Shown: piece after piece, positions 5,891 through 13,078 of the stretch
How the letters are laid out: the number at the start of each line of letters is the position of its first letter
Position numbering within the stretch: the first letter of the stretch is position 1
DNA from: Holophagae bacterium
GTDB lineage: Bacteria; Acidobacteriota; Thermoanaerobaculia; Thermoanaerobaculales; Sulfomarinibacteraceae
DNA length: 14,831 nt
Direction: 5' to 3'
Assembly (NCBI GenBank): GCA_030637505.1
Contig: DAOWGJ010000279.1
Location: forward strand, 1 to 14,831
The notes under the pieces: model-generated
The model's database searches: none
Seen by the model: the letters and a program-made list of their open reading frames with translations, nothing else
What the model was told of the DNA's origin: nothing
Made by a program: the position numbers and the translations under genes

Positions 5891-8800
5891 CAGTAGCGCC
5901 TCCGCATCTTGAAATCGAGGCCGTAACTGCCGTCGCTGTTGCGCGAGTCGCGGGAGGCCTCGACGAAGAGGCCCGACCCCAGGTACCAGCGGACACTGAT
6001 GATCTCCTCTCTGTTTCCGGAGAGGTTGGATTGAAGGGTGACGGTGACAGAGGGGCTCAACTGTTTGACGACGGTCACGCGGGCCGAGGGATCACCGGTG
6101 GATGACTCGATGAAGGGATCGACTCGTATCTGGTCCACCGGTAACAACCACTGCTCCCGGCTTCCCAAGACTTCGTTCATTCTCCGGGTCAACAGGGTCG
6201 AAGCCATAGTCAGGCCGACGGCCCCTCCCGGCTCACCCTGGCCCACCTGGCCCAGGGCCATCAACGAGTAAATCTCTGCAGGATTCAACGGTGGATCTGA
6301 GGACACCGTCGGGATCAACCGGTCCGTCGTGCCCGTCAGACTCAACCAAACCTCGTATTCCCGGATGCGCGCTCTCGCCTGAAAATCCAACATCGGATCG
6401 ATTCGACTCGGGTCGGAAAAGCTGATCCGCCCTCGCTCCAACTCGTAACGAATCCCCTGCAGGGTGAACTCTCCACCCTCCATAAATTCGACGCTGCCCA
6501 CCAAGCCCGGCCGCGCATCGGTTCCGGTGATGTTGAGATCCGCGCTGCCAACCAGCCGAACGAAGGGGCTGCGGGACACGAGGTTCTCATCTGCAAGGAC
6601 GTGGAGATCCAATCGAAGCCCATCCTCCGCCGGAGGCCCGACCTTGCCGAACCAATCCATCAACAGCGAGGCGAGGTCGTCCTGCCTCCGAACCTCGCCT
6701 CGGGTCACGACAAGATCGCCTGACAGCTCCAAATCACCGACCGGCCCCTCGAGCGCCCATTGGCCCTTGATTCGAGGCACAAAACCGGGAAAGAGCGGGA
6801 AATCCAGACCTTCGATCGTCCCGTCCAGACGAATATTGGCTTCTCCACCGTCGACATGGATCCGACCCCGACCCCGACCGCGCCCCCGCATGAACTTGAA
6901 GCTCAGATCCTCCAGGGCCACTTCGCCTGCGGACAGGAAGAGGGAGCCGTCGACATCGCCGACGACCGACCGCGTTCCAGGCAGCCGGAACGAACCTCTC
7001 TCGATTTTCGCGATGCCTTCCAGGCGAGGCGCATCGACCAGACCCAGGATCTCGATGGTTCCGGTGGCCCGACCGGCAGGTTCCCACTCCGGCAGAAAGA
7101 TCCTCAGCAATCGCGCGTCGAAGACACCCGAGACGTTGCCTTCCAAACGGCCCTCGGCGTCGATGCCTCCCCTGAGGAAGACCTCATCCCCTCCGACATC
7201 GATTTCCAGGCCATTGAGGCGAAAACCGTCCGCATCCCACCGAAAACCCTGATCACCAAGGACCGCAGCCCGCTGGTCACCGACACGCAACCCGCTATCT
7301 TCGAAAAATCCCTCAAGCGCGAGCACCCGGCCTCCTTGGCCCCAGATCCTCAAGGGCACACGGATGGATCCGGTCAACGGAGGACTGACCTCGGGCGCCA
7401 GTTTACGCCCCAGGGCATCCACGGCCTCGACTTGGACCGCGCCCCTGCCGGACCACGACGAGCCGTCGTCCTCGAGAGAGGCCTCCAATTCGCCCGACGC
7501 AATGCCCTCGACCGTCACCGCGGCTCGTAGCCCCGAACGATCCAGGTCGGCACTGAAGCGTGAGGCCTCACCGGTGATCTCCAGCCGGCCCGTCGGGAGG
7601 GCCTCGACCAAGGGCCACTCGAACGACGCGTGCCAATCAAAGACCCGGCCGAAAAGCCGGAGTAGGCCGACCGGTAGATTCTCGAAGGGCATGCCGTTCC
7701 AGCCCAATCGGCCGCCGAGATTCCCTCTGGCCAGATCCCACCGGACCTGGCCCCCGAGCCCTCGGTCGAAACTCAGACCCGAAACCGTGAAGGCGCCTTC
7801 GCTCAGGTTGACCGTTGCCGAGCCCGAGCCTACCTCCGTTCCCGAAACTTCAATGTCGGTCAGACCCAGCGCCCATGAACCGCGGCTGTCGTTAAACGAA
7901 CCTCGAAGGCCTCCGGTAAACGCGGCCTCACCGGACACAACACCCTGGGGAATACCTGCCCAAGAGGCCACAACATCCAGTGGGAGCCGGTGACCGTCAA
8001 TTTGAAGATCCAGATGTTCCTGTCCGGGCTCCGGCGCCCACCGAATCGCACCTTCCACTTGTCCGCCACCGGAACCCAGCCGGTAACGCCCGCCCCCCAG
8101 CCGGCACTCGCCCCCCGCGATCGAAGCATCCAGCACGAGTCGATCAAGCACCAGGGGCGGATATCTAATATCCGCCACATCCATTCTGATACCGACGGTC
8201 AGCTGCTTCCAGGGGCCCGACAATCCGACGTCAACGCTGCCCCGGCCGGAAATCTCGGCCGGAAAGACCTCTGCACCCACCCATTGATTGACCGCGGGCA
8301 GAATCTCAGCAAGCTCGGCCGGTTCCACATGAATGCCCCACTCCGGCGCCCAGGCGCCGACCACCAAGGGGCCTTCCAGGTGAACTCTCGAGGATCCGAT
8401 GCTCAGATCATCGGCCATGAATTGGAGCAGGCCTTCCGGGTTGAGCTTCAACGTCAACAATCCCGTCACGGGAAGCCGCCCCTCGGCACCTTGAAGTTCG
8501 ACCGCGGCCTCTCCATGGCCCTCGGAAAAGTGATTGCTGTTCCACGCAACTTCGGCCTTGATGTCGGCGTTGCTGCTCAAACCGCCCGCCGGAACCCCCA
8601 GATTCCCCAAGAGCTCCGCCAGATCGAGCCCGCTACAGCGGACCTCGACCTCGTGAGGGTAGGGGGAAGCCAATCGTCCGAGCCGGTAGAACCCTTCGAG
8701 GTCCCCCCCAAAGAACCGGCCCTGGTGCACCTGCCCCGTCAAACCGGTCCGGCCCACCTCGGCGGACAACTGCAGCCCTTCGACCGAAAAACCGCCAACG

Positions 8801-9666
8801 ACGACCTGATCGGACGCCAGTCGCGCTTCGACGATGGCCTCTCTCGCCGTATCGATGTCGGCATTCACCGTGACCGAGCCCTCAAGCAGGCTCCGAGTTC
8901 GAATAATCCTGTCCAGTTCTTCGAGACCGAGTTGAGCACGAAGGCGAGCGGTCAGTGCCTCACCATTCCACGTGGCGGTGCCCCCCACATCGAAATCGGT
9001 CCCGGAAAGACGCACTGTCGGCAGTTCCAGTCCACCTTGCCACCTGCGAAAGCTCGCATCGACGCCCAAGGACACGGGCTCCAGCCCCGGAACGGCCAGA
9101 TCGACCCTTTCGATCGCGAGGTAGCCCTGGGTCAAACCCCGTTCCTGCAGCCATGACATCTCGCCGCCATCGATCACGAGCCCAAAACCGCCCGGCAGTC
9201 CCAGGCCTTCGGCGTCGACCTCCTTGAGGTCCAGATGGCGGACGATGATGCGTACCGGAGCGCCGTAGGATTTCTTCTCTACCTCCGACCCCTCGCGCAG
9301 GAGCAAACGAACGCCCCGGGCCTCGATTGTATCCAGCACGACCGTGCGCCGCGCCACGAACAATCCACCCAGTTCGACCGCCGCCCAATCCAACTCGGCA
9401 CTGAGGACTCCACTCTCGAGTCGCACGTCCGAGAGCACCATACGGGGCGGCACCAACGTCCACCCGAGATCACCGATCTCCAGATCGACGCCGGCAACGG
9501 TTTTCGCCGTCCGTTCCAGTCTTCGGGCCGTGAATGTACGCACGGCATCGCTCTCCAGGACCCGCCACAGGCTGAGGACCAAGAGTACGACGACCGCCAA
9601 CGCCCCCGACACCGCAATGATCGTGCGCCGGAGGTGGCGGTACCTCAGCCTCCCCGTTCTCCCCAT
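5890..9666 (-). CDS. tamB: TamB-family translocation/assembly and lipid-transport protein (AsmA-like, DUF490)
   Basis: TamB-type proteins span the periplasm from an inner-membrane anchor and contact an Omp85 partner. They are thought to move phospholipids to, or help assemble, the outer membrane. This protein is 1258 aa, almost exactly the size of E. coli TamB. One N-terminal membrane anchor lies at about residues 14-34. A very long repetitive beta-strand region of the AsmA/TamB groove type follows. The C-terminal TamB domain is recognised by ELERGRISFSDPS (from ~1075), LSLTGTTDRLIPTVSSDPPL and PAEIYSLMALGQ. A hexamer repeat near 6862-6880 gives a short RGRGRGRG run. The ATG start lies 22 bases inside the end of nadK with only a weak GGAAA upstream, and the stop overlaps the Omp85 start by one base. 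This points to a tightly coupled three-gene unit. Confidence 0.95.
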   Translation of the reverse strand: MGRTGRLRYRHLRRTIIAVSGALAVVVLLVLSLWRVLESDAVRTFTARRLERTAKTVAGVDLEIGDLGWTLVPPRMVLSDVRLESGVLSAELDWAAVELGGLFVARRTVVLDTIEARGVRLLLREGSEVEKKSYGAPVRIIVRHLDLKEVDAEGLGLPGGFGLVIDGGEMSWLQERGLTQGYLAIERVDLAVPGLEPVSLGVDASFRRWQGGLELPTVRLSGTDFDVGGTATWNGEALTARLRAQLGLEELDRIIRTRSLLEGSVTVNADIDTAREAIVEARLASDQVVVGGFSVEGLQLSAEVGRTGLTGQVHQGRFFGGDLEGFYRLGRLASPYPHEVEVRCSGLDLAELLGNLGVPAGGLSSNADIKAEVAWNSNHFSEGHGEAAVELQGAEGRLPVTGLLTLKLNPEGLLQFMADDLSIGSSRVHLEGPLVVGAWAPEWGIHVEPAELAEILPAVNQWVGAEVFPAEISGRGSVDVGLSGPWKQLTVGIRMDVADIRYPPLVLDRLVLDASIAGGECRLGGGRYRLGSGGGQVEGAIRWAPEPGQEHLDLQIDGHRLPLDVVASWAGIPQGVVSGEAAFTGGLRGSFNDSRGSWALGLTDIEVSGTEVGSGSATVNLSEGAFTVSGLSFDRGLGGQVRWDLARGNLGGRLGWNGMPFENLPVGLLRLFGRVFDWHASFEWPLVEALPTGRLEITGEASRFSADLDRSGLRAAVTVEGIASGELEASLEDDGSSWSGRGAVQVEAVDALGRKLAPEVSPPLTGSIRVPLRIWGQGGRVLALEGFFEDSGLRVGDQRAAVLGDQGFRWDADGFRLNGLEIDVGGDEVFLRGGIDAEGRLEGNVSGVFDARLLRIFLPEWEPAGRATGTIEILGLVDAPRLEGIAKIERGSFRLPGTRSVVGDVDGSLFLSAGEVALEDLSFKFMRGRGRGRGRIHVDGGEANIRLDGTIEGLDFPLFPGFVPRIKGQWALEGPVGDLELSGDLVVTRGEVRRQDDLASLLMDWFGKVGPPAEDGLRLDLHVLADENLVSRSPFVRLVGSADLNITGTDARPGLVGSVEFMEGGEFTLQGIRYELERGRISFSDPSRIDPMLDFQARARIREYEVWLSLTGTTDRLIPTVSSDPPLNPAEIYSLMALGQVGQGEPGGAVGLTMASTLLTRRMNEVLGSREQWLLPVDQIRVDPFIESSTGDPSARVTVVKQLSPSVTVTLQSNLSGNREEIISVRWYLGSGLFVEASRDSRNSDGSYGLDFKMRRRY

Positions 9667-10511
9667 TTCAGTTTCCGGTGGAGAACGTGGAAATAAGATC
9701 GGCCCGGGTCCGTCACCAGGTGGACTGGTTCCTCACAACGCCGGATACGAACGAGGTCCCGCGGCGTCAGGGGGAACCCTTCTTGGCCGTCCAGGGTCAG
9801 ATAGACCTCCTCGGACCGGCTCTCCAGGCGGATGTCAATCACTGAGTCCAAGGACAGGGCGATCGGCCGGTTGGTCAGGGCATGGGGGCAGATCGGTGTT
9901 ACCAACACCACGGCAAGCGTCGGGTAGACGATCGGGCCGCCGGCACTCAGGTTGTAGGCGGTCGACCCGGTCGGAGTCGCCACGATCAATCCGTCCGCCT
10001 TGAACCGGCTGAGGTAGGCCTCGTCCACATGCACCGACAAGACGACCATGCGCGCCAACGCCGACTTGTTGATCACCACATCGTTGAGGGCGCGCCGAAC
10101 GGTGGGTTCGCGCCCGGGCCTCTCAACCGTAACCTCGAGCCGCTGCCGCTCCTCCACCTCGAAATCGCCGTCAAGGACGGCATGGAGCAGGGGAAAGAGC
10201 CGGTCCACCGAATGCTCCGTCAGGAAGCCCAGTGTTCCCAAATTGATGCCGAGGATCGGGGTGTCCCCGACATGATCCCGTGTTACCGAAAGCAGGGTGC
10301 CGTCACCCCCCAGTACAACGACCAGATCTGTGACGGAGGCCAGTTCCGCCCGGGACACCTCACCTGGGAGGTCGAGGGTCTCCGAGCTCTCCCGGTCCAA
10401 CACGGCCTCGATCCTGAGGCGCTCCAATTCGACCAGCAGCTGGCGCCCCAATTCGACCGCCTCGCTGCTCGTTCCTTTGAGAACCACTCCGACGCGTTCC
10501 GGCCGCTTCAC
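9645..10511 (-). CDS. nadK: NAD kinase
   Basis: The enzyme phosphorylates NAD+ to NADP+ with ATP or polyphosphate in the cytoplasm and is the only route to NADP in most bacteria. I place the start at GTG 10511, giving 288 aa, because GGAGG (10518-10522) sits six bases upstream. An in-frame ATG at 10562 has no ribosome-binding site and would add 17 residues outside the family core. From the GTG, the GGDGT loop with its catalytic Asp is at residues 68-72. NLGTLGFLTE follows at ~90-99, the substrate-binding ALND at ~141-144, and the long KADGLIVATPTGSTAYNLS segment at ~171-189. It is the first gene of the minus-strand operon, and its end overlaps the tamB start. Identity is secure. Confidence 0.96.
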   Translation of the reverse strand: MKRPERVGVVLKGTSSEAVELGRQLLVELERLRIEAVLDRESSETLDLPGEVSRAELASVTDLVVVLGGDGTLLSVTRDHVGDTPILGINLGTLGFLTEHSVDRLFPLLHAVLDGDFEVEERQRLEVTVERPGREPTVRRALNDVVINKSALARMVVLSVHVDEAYLSRFKADGLIVATPTGSTAYNLSAGGPIVYPTLAVVLVTPICPHALTNRPIALSLDSVIDIRLESRSEEVYLTLDGQEGFPLTPRDLVRIRRCEEPVHLVTDPGRSYFHVLHRKLKWGERGG

Positions 10512-10517
10512 CCAGTA

Positions 10518-10522
10518 CCTCC
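10518..10522 (-). promoter_or_regulatory. Shine-Dalgarno of nadK
   Basis: GGAGG on the minus strand, six bases before GTG 10511. This decides the start in favour of GTG over the upstream ATG at 10562. Confidence 0.8.
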
Positions 10523-10608
10523 ATCCGCCATCTATGCCCCACACCCTCCAGGAGGTCTCCATAGTACCGGAAAGGAGGAGCAGGACCGAAAATTGGGATC
10601 AACTTCGC

Positions 10609-10636
10609 CTTATACGCCATAATCGACCCATGTCAA
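10609..10636 (-). promoter_or_regulatory. Sigma-70-type promoter for nadK-tamB-Omp85
   Basis: On the minus strand a perfect -35 TTGACA (10631-10636) is followed by a 16-base spacer and the -10 TATAAG (10609-10614). Transcription would start near 10602 and leave a leader of about 90 bases before the nadK GTG. Confidence 0.7.
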
Positions 10637-10658
10637 CCTTGCAGCTGTTCTCGGCGTC
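10633..10658 (+). promoter_or_regulatory. Candidate ECF-type promoter for the sigma-factor operon
   Basis: TCAACC (10633-10638), a 16-base spacer and CGTC (10655-10658) resemble the AAC / CGTC pattern of many ECF promoters. The -35 overlaps the divergent nadK -35. The start of transcription would fall about 17 bases before the ATG. This could be autoregulation by the encoded sigma factor, but the match is short and speculative. Confidence 0.3.
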
Positions 10659-10681
10659 CATCTGAAGTGCAACGAGCAACG

Positions 10682-11266
10682 ATGATGACTGCCGCACGTC
10701 ACCAGCCTCCTCTCGACGAAAAGGAACTGGTCGACAGTGCCAGGGCCGGGGATCCGGATGCCTTCGGGATCCTGGTTACGAGACATCAGCGCCGCGTGTG
10801 GCTGGTGTGCCGACAATACGTCGGGCCCGACGAGGCCGACGCCGCATCACAAGACGCCTTGATCAAGGCCTACACCCGCCTCCACGCCTTCGACGGGCGC
10901 GCGGCCTTTTCGACTTGGGTGACGAGAATTGCCATCAATACCTGCCTGGACCTCCTCCGGAAGCGACGGCGGGAAGGGCTGCGCGTGGTCGAGACTGAAG
11001 GCGACGACCACTCACCGATCCTGGACATCCCAGACCACCGGGCCGGGCCCGAAGAACAGGCCCATCAACGCCAGACCATAGCCCTCCTCAAAGAGGCCGA
11101 GGCCGATCTGTCGGACCGTCAACGAGAGGTCTTTCGCCTCCGCTTCTACGCTCAGATGAGCCTGGAGGAAATCGCCAACAGCCTCGATGTTCACACGGGA
11201 ACGGTCAAAACCCTGCTGCACCGAGCCGTCCATCGTCTACGCAGAGAATTGGGAGACATCCGATGA
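10682..11266 (+). CDS. ECF-type RNA polymerase sigma factor (RpoE-like, sigma-70 family)
   Basis: A 194-aa sigma factor with only regions 2 and 4, as usual for ECF sigmas. Region 2 covers about residues 22-95, with AASQDALIKAYTRL and FDGRAAFSTWVTRIAINT, the part that binds core and the -10. Region 4 covers about 136-188 with LSDRQREVFRLRF and the helix-turn-helix EEIANSLDVHTGTVKTLLHRA, which binds the -35. The basic linker KRRRE sits after region 2. The frame could open at GTG 10667, but ATG 10682 (or 10685) is preferred, since a weak GAG lies upstream and GTG has none. The stop overlaps the next start as ATGA, and that gene encodes its presumed anti-sigma factor. It is divergent from nadK across 170 bases. 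The signal it answers is unknown. Confidence 0.93.
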   Translation: MMTAARHQPPLDEKELVDSARAGDPDAFGILVTRHQRRVWLVCRQYVGPDEADAASQDALIKAYTRLHAFDGRAAFSTWVTRIAINTCLDLLRKRRREGLRVVETEGDDHSPILDIPDHRAGPEEQAHQRQTIALLKEAEADLSDRQREVFRLRFYAQMSLEEIANSLDVHTGTVKTLLHRAVHRLRRELGDIR

Positions 11267-11745
11267 ACCTCCACCTCGATGACCACGAAATGGCCTCGGC
11301 CGCCGCCGGGCTCACGCTGGAGCCGGAGAAACTGGCCCACCTCGAGGGGTGCGTCAGTTGCCGCAGCTCCGTGACCCTGTTTCTCGACCAAGTCAACACA
11401 CGGCGCCGGGCGATGGAAGAAGAAACACCCGACTGGGATGCTCAACTCAAACGAATTCTCGACGCCCTGCCCCCAGCCCCGGTGACCTCCATCGCGGTCC
11501 GGCGTCGTTGGCTGAGACCCCTTCTGGCAGCTGCCGCAACTCTCACCATTGCCATCGGAACCGGACTGTTCATTCATCAAAATGGTTCGGCGCCGGCATC
11601 GTCGCCACGGCCGGAGATCGGGGTCGAGGAGATTCTGGCTCAAGCCGATTCCCTTTTGGCCGAGGACAGCATTCCCGGCCTCGATATTTTTGACGACATC
11701 ACTGACGACGACTTGGCGGCCCTCTTCGGGGCCCAAAATTCTTGA
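11263..11745 (+). CDS. Zinc-binding, membrane-spanning anti-sigma factor
   Basis: This 160-aa protein has the layout of a ZAS-type anti-sigma factor. The N-terminal cytoplasmic part carries H-x3-C-x2-C (His26, Cys30, Cys33), which in the family coordinates zinc and holds the sigma factor. One membrane helix lies at about 86-104 after the basic patch RRRWLRP. The periplasmic tail of ~55 residues is acidic (IFDDITDDDLAALFG near the end) and could be the sensing or proteolysis part. The start overlaps the sigma stop by four bases (ATGA), so the two are made in a coupled way. Overall similarity to named families beyond the zinc motif is weak, so the call rests on motif plus position. Confidence 0.85.
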   Translation: MNLHLDDHEMASAAAGLTLEPEKLAHLEGCVSCRSSVTLFLDQVNTRRRAMEEETPDWDAQLKRILDALPPAPVTSIAVRRRWLRPLLAAAATLTIAIGTGLFIHQNGSAPASSPRPEIGVEEILAQADSLLAEDSIPGLDIFDDITDDDLAALFGAQNS

Positions 11746-11758
11746 GGACGGAGACACT

Positions 11759-12271
11759 ATGCGACGCACCCTCATCTTGCTGTTCACTCTGGGAGCCCTG
11801 GCGTTCTCGACTCTGACCGCCACAGCGCGGGACTACAACCTCCCGCCGGGGAAGTGGTGGGAAAACGACCGCATCGTCACCCACCTCAACCTCAGCTCCG
11901 ACCAACAGGCCAGGATCAAGGGCCTGGTCTACGAGCACGCCACCCGCATGATTGATCTCAACGCCGGGATGGAGAAGGCCAAGCTCGCCCTGGAAAACCA
12001 GGTCGAGCAGCAGGAATTCGAACCTGCCGCGGTCCGAAAGGCCTTTGGGACCTTCTCCGAAGCCCGGCGCCTCCTGGAGGCCGAACGCTTCGAAATGCTA
12101 CTTTCCGTTCGGCAGGTTTTGACCCACGAGCAGTGGGAGAAGATACTCTCGCTCAGAGAACGGCTCGAGCACATCCGGCAGCGGCGGGACGGTCCCGGAA
12201 ACCCCGGTTCCCGGCCGGGGAACCTCCCACCGAGGAATCCTGGGACCCGACCGGGAGGGCCGCGGGGTTGA
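11759..12271 (+). CDS. Secreted LTXXQ-motif protein (Spy/CpxP/CnrX-like envelope-stress or metal sensor)
   Basis: A 170-aa periplasmic protein, probably helical. A signal peptide covers residues 1-23 with likely cleavage after TATA. The mature part is predicted to be mostly helix with charged, coiled-coil-like segments. It carries LSSDQ at 45-49 and LTHEQ at 121-125, the two LTxxQ-type motifs typical of Spy and CpxP. The last ~28 residues (143-170) are a Pro/Gly/Arg-rich tail not usual for this family. The start is ATG 11759 with GGAG five bases upstream; the longer open frame from 11549 overlaps the anti-sigma gene and has no signal peptide. It lies 13 bases after the anti-sigma stop, so the three genes form one operon. 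Spy and CpxP act as periplasmic chaperones, and CnrX senses metals for an ECF sigma; the role here is inferred. Confidence 0.8.
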   Translation: MRRTLILLFTLGALAFSTLTATARDYNLPPGKWWENDRIVTHLNLSSDQQARIKGLVYEHATRMIDLNAGMEKAKLALENQVEQQEFEPAAVRKAFGTFSEARRLLEAERFEMLLSVRQVLTHEQWEKILSLRERLEHIRQRRDGPGNPGSRPGNLPPRNPGTRPGGPRG

Positions 12272-12288
12272 CGGGTCAAAGGGTCGAA
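12265..12288 (+). repeat. Degenerate octamer repeat at the end of the LTXXQ gene
   Basis: Three units read GGGTTGAC, GGGTCAAA, GGGTCGAA. The stop codon of the LTXXQ gene (12269-12271) lies inside the first unit. Confidence 0.5.
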
Positions 12289-12362
12289 GAGGCCATATGA
12301 TCCGCCAAGGGCTACCCCGCACAGATTTTCGAGTTCGCCGAACCCCTCTGACACGAATCTGA

Positions 12363-12391
12363 TTGACAGAAAGCGGCCTATCTGCTACAAA
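12363..12391 (+). promoter_or_regulatory. Sigma-70-type promoter for rplU-rpmA-obgE-nadD
   Basis: TTGACA (12363-12368), a 17-base spacer and TACAAA (12386-12391). Transcription would start near 12398, about 25 bases before the rplU ATG. This also rules out the TTG at 12363 as a start of rplU. Confidence 0.7.
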
Positions 12392-12396
12392 GTCCG

Positions 12397-12416
12397 TCCT
12401 CGTTTGTGAGGAGAGG
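12397..12416 (+). promoter_or_regulatory. rplU leader: ribosome-binding site with small hairpin
   Basis: A strong purine-rich site GAGGAGAGG (12408-12416) precedes ATG 12423. Its first half (GAGGA, 12408-12412) can pair with TCCTC at 12397-12401 around a six-base loop. The stem is short, so control by sequestration is only a possibility; the second half GAGG stays free. Confidence 0.4.
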
Positions 12417-12422
12417 TGTGTT

Positions 12423-12746
12423 ATGACTGACTATGCAATTGTCCAACACGGCGGAAAACAATACCGGGTCAGCCCGGGCGATGAGTTGAACGTTGAGCGT
12501 ACTGAGCGCGATCTCAAGGCCGGAGACCCCTTGACCTTCGACCACGTCATGCTGATCAGTCAGGGTGATGAAGTTCGGGTGGGCAAGCCGGTCGTCGAAG
12601 GCGCTCTCGTCAAGACCCATGTGGTCAACGCCCTCAGAGGCGAAAAGATCATCGTCTTCAAGAAGAAACGCCGCAAGGGTTACAAGAAAACCCAGGGACA
12701 CCGCCAGGATTATTATCGCGTTCGCGTGGAAAGCATCGAGGCGTAG
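12423..12746 (+). CDS. rplU: 50S ribosomal protein L21
   Basis: A 107-aa large-subunit protein that binds 23S rRNA. Typical features are the N-terminal IVQHGGKQYRV, the central GDEVRVGKP and the basic C-terminal KKKRRKGYKKTQGHRQDYY. The ATG at 12423 matches the family N-terminus and has a strong ribosome-binding site. It is followed 8 bases later by rpmA, the standard pairing, and then by obgE and nadD. Confidence 0.98.
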   Translation: MTDYAIVQHGGKQYRVSPGDELNVERTERDLKAGDPLTFDHVMLISQGDEVRVGKPVVEGALVKTHVVNALRGEKIIVFKKKRRKGYKKTQGHRQDYYRVRVESIEA

Positions 12747-12754
12747 GGGGAACA

Positions 12755-13009
12755 ATGGCTCATAAAAAAGGACAGGGCTCCAGCCGCAACGGTCGCGATT
12801 CCAACGCACAACGCCTCGGAACCAAGGTCGGTGACGGCCAGCCGGTGACCGCGGGCACGATTTTGGTTCGCCAGCGAGGCACCCACTTCAAACCGGGTAA
12901 CAATGTCATGCGCGGTCGAGACGACACGCTGTTCGCCACCGCCGAAGGCCGGGTTCAGTTCAAGAACCGCGGCCGACTCGGTCGCTACATCAGCATCCTG
13001 ACGGCGTAA
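12755..13009 (+). CDS. rpmA: 50S ribosomal protein L27
   Basis: An 84-aa protein whose N-terminal tail reaches the peptidyl-transferase centre. It begins MAHKKGQGSSRNGRDSNAQR, the invariant opening, so no N-terminal extension needing cleavage of the Firmicutes type is present. VRQRGTHFKPG and RGRDDTLFA follow. The segment GTKVGDGQPVTAG differs a little from the common GVKxFGGQ version. AGGGGG lies just four bases before the ATG. Confidence 0.98.
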   Translation: MAHKKGQGSSRNGRDSNAQRLGTKVGDGQPVTAGTILVRQRGTHFKPGNNVMRGRDDTLFATAEGRVQFKNRGRLGRYISILTA

Positions 13010-13078
13010 AGGTCCGAGGCCGCGTTTGACCGCCGGCGCGTATATCTCACCAGTACCTGATGATACGATTCAACCCGC

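Noticed and set aside
11549..11758. Upstream extension of the LTXXQ gene by 70 codons
   Set aside because: It lies in another frame of the anti-sigma gene, lacks a signal peptide and has no ribosome-binding site; ATG 11759 has both.
12262..12320. Possible terminator after the LTXXQ gene (GCGGGGT pairing with ACCCCGC)
   Set aside because: The stem is only 7 bp with a 45-base loop, and the T-run is short and six bases away, so it is not a convincing intrinsic terminator.
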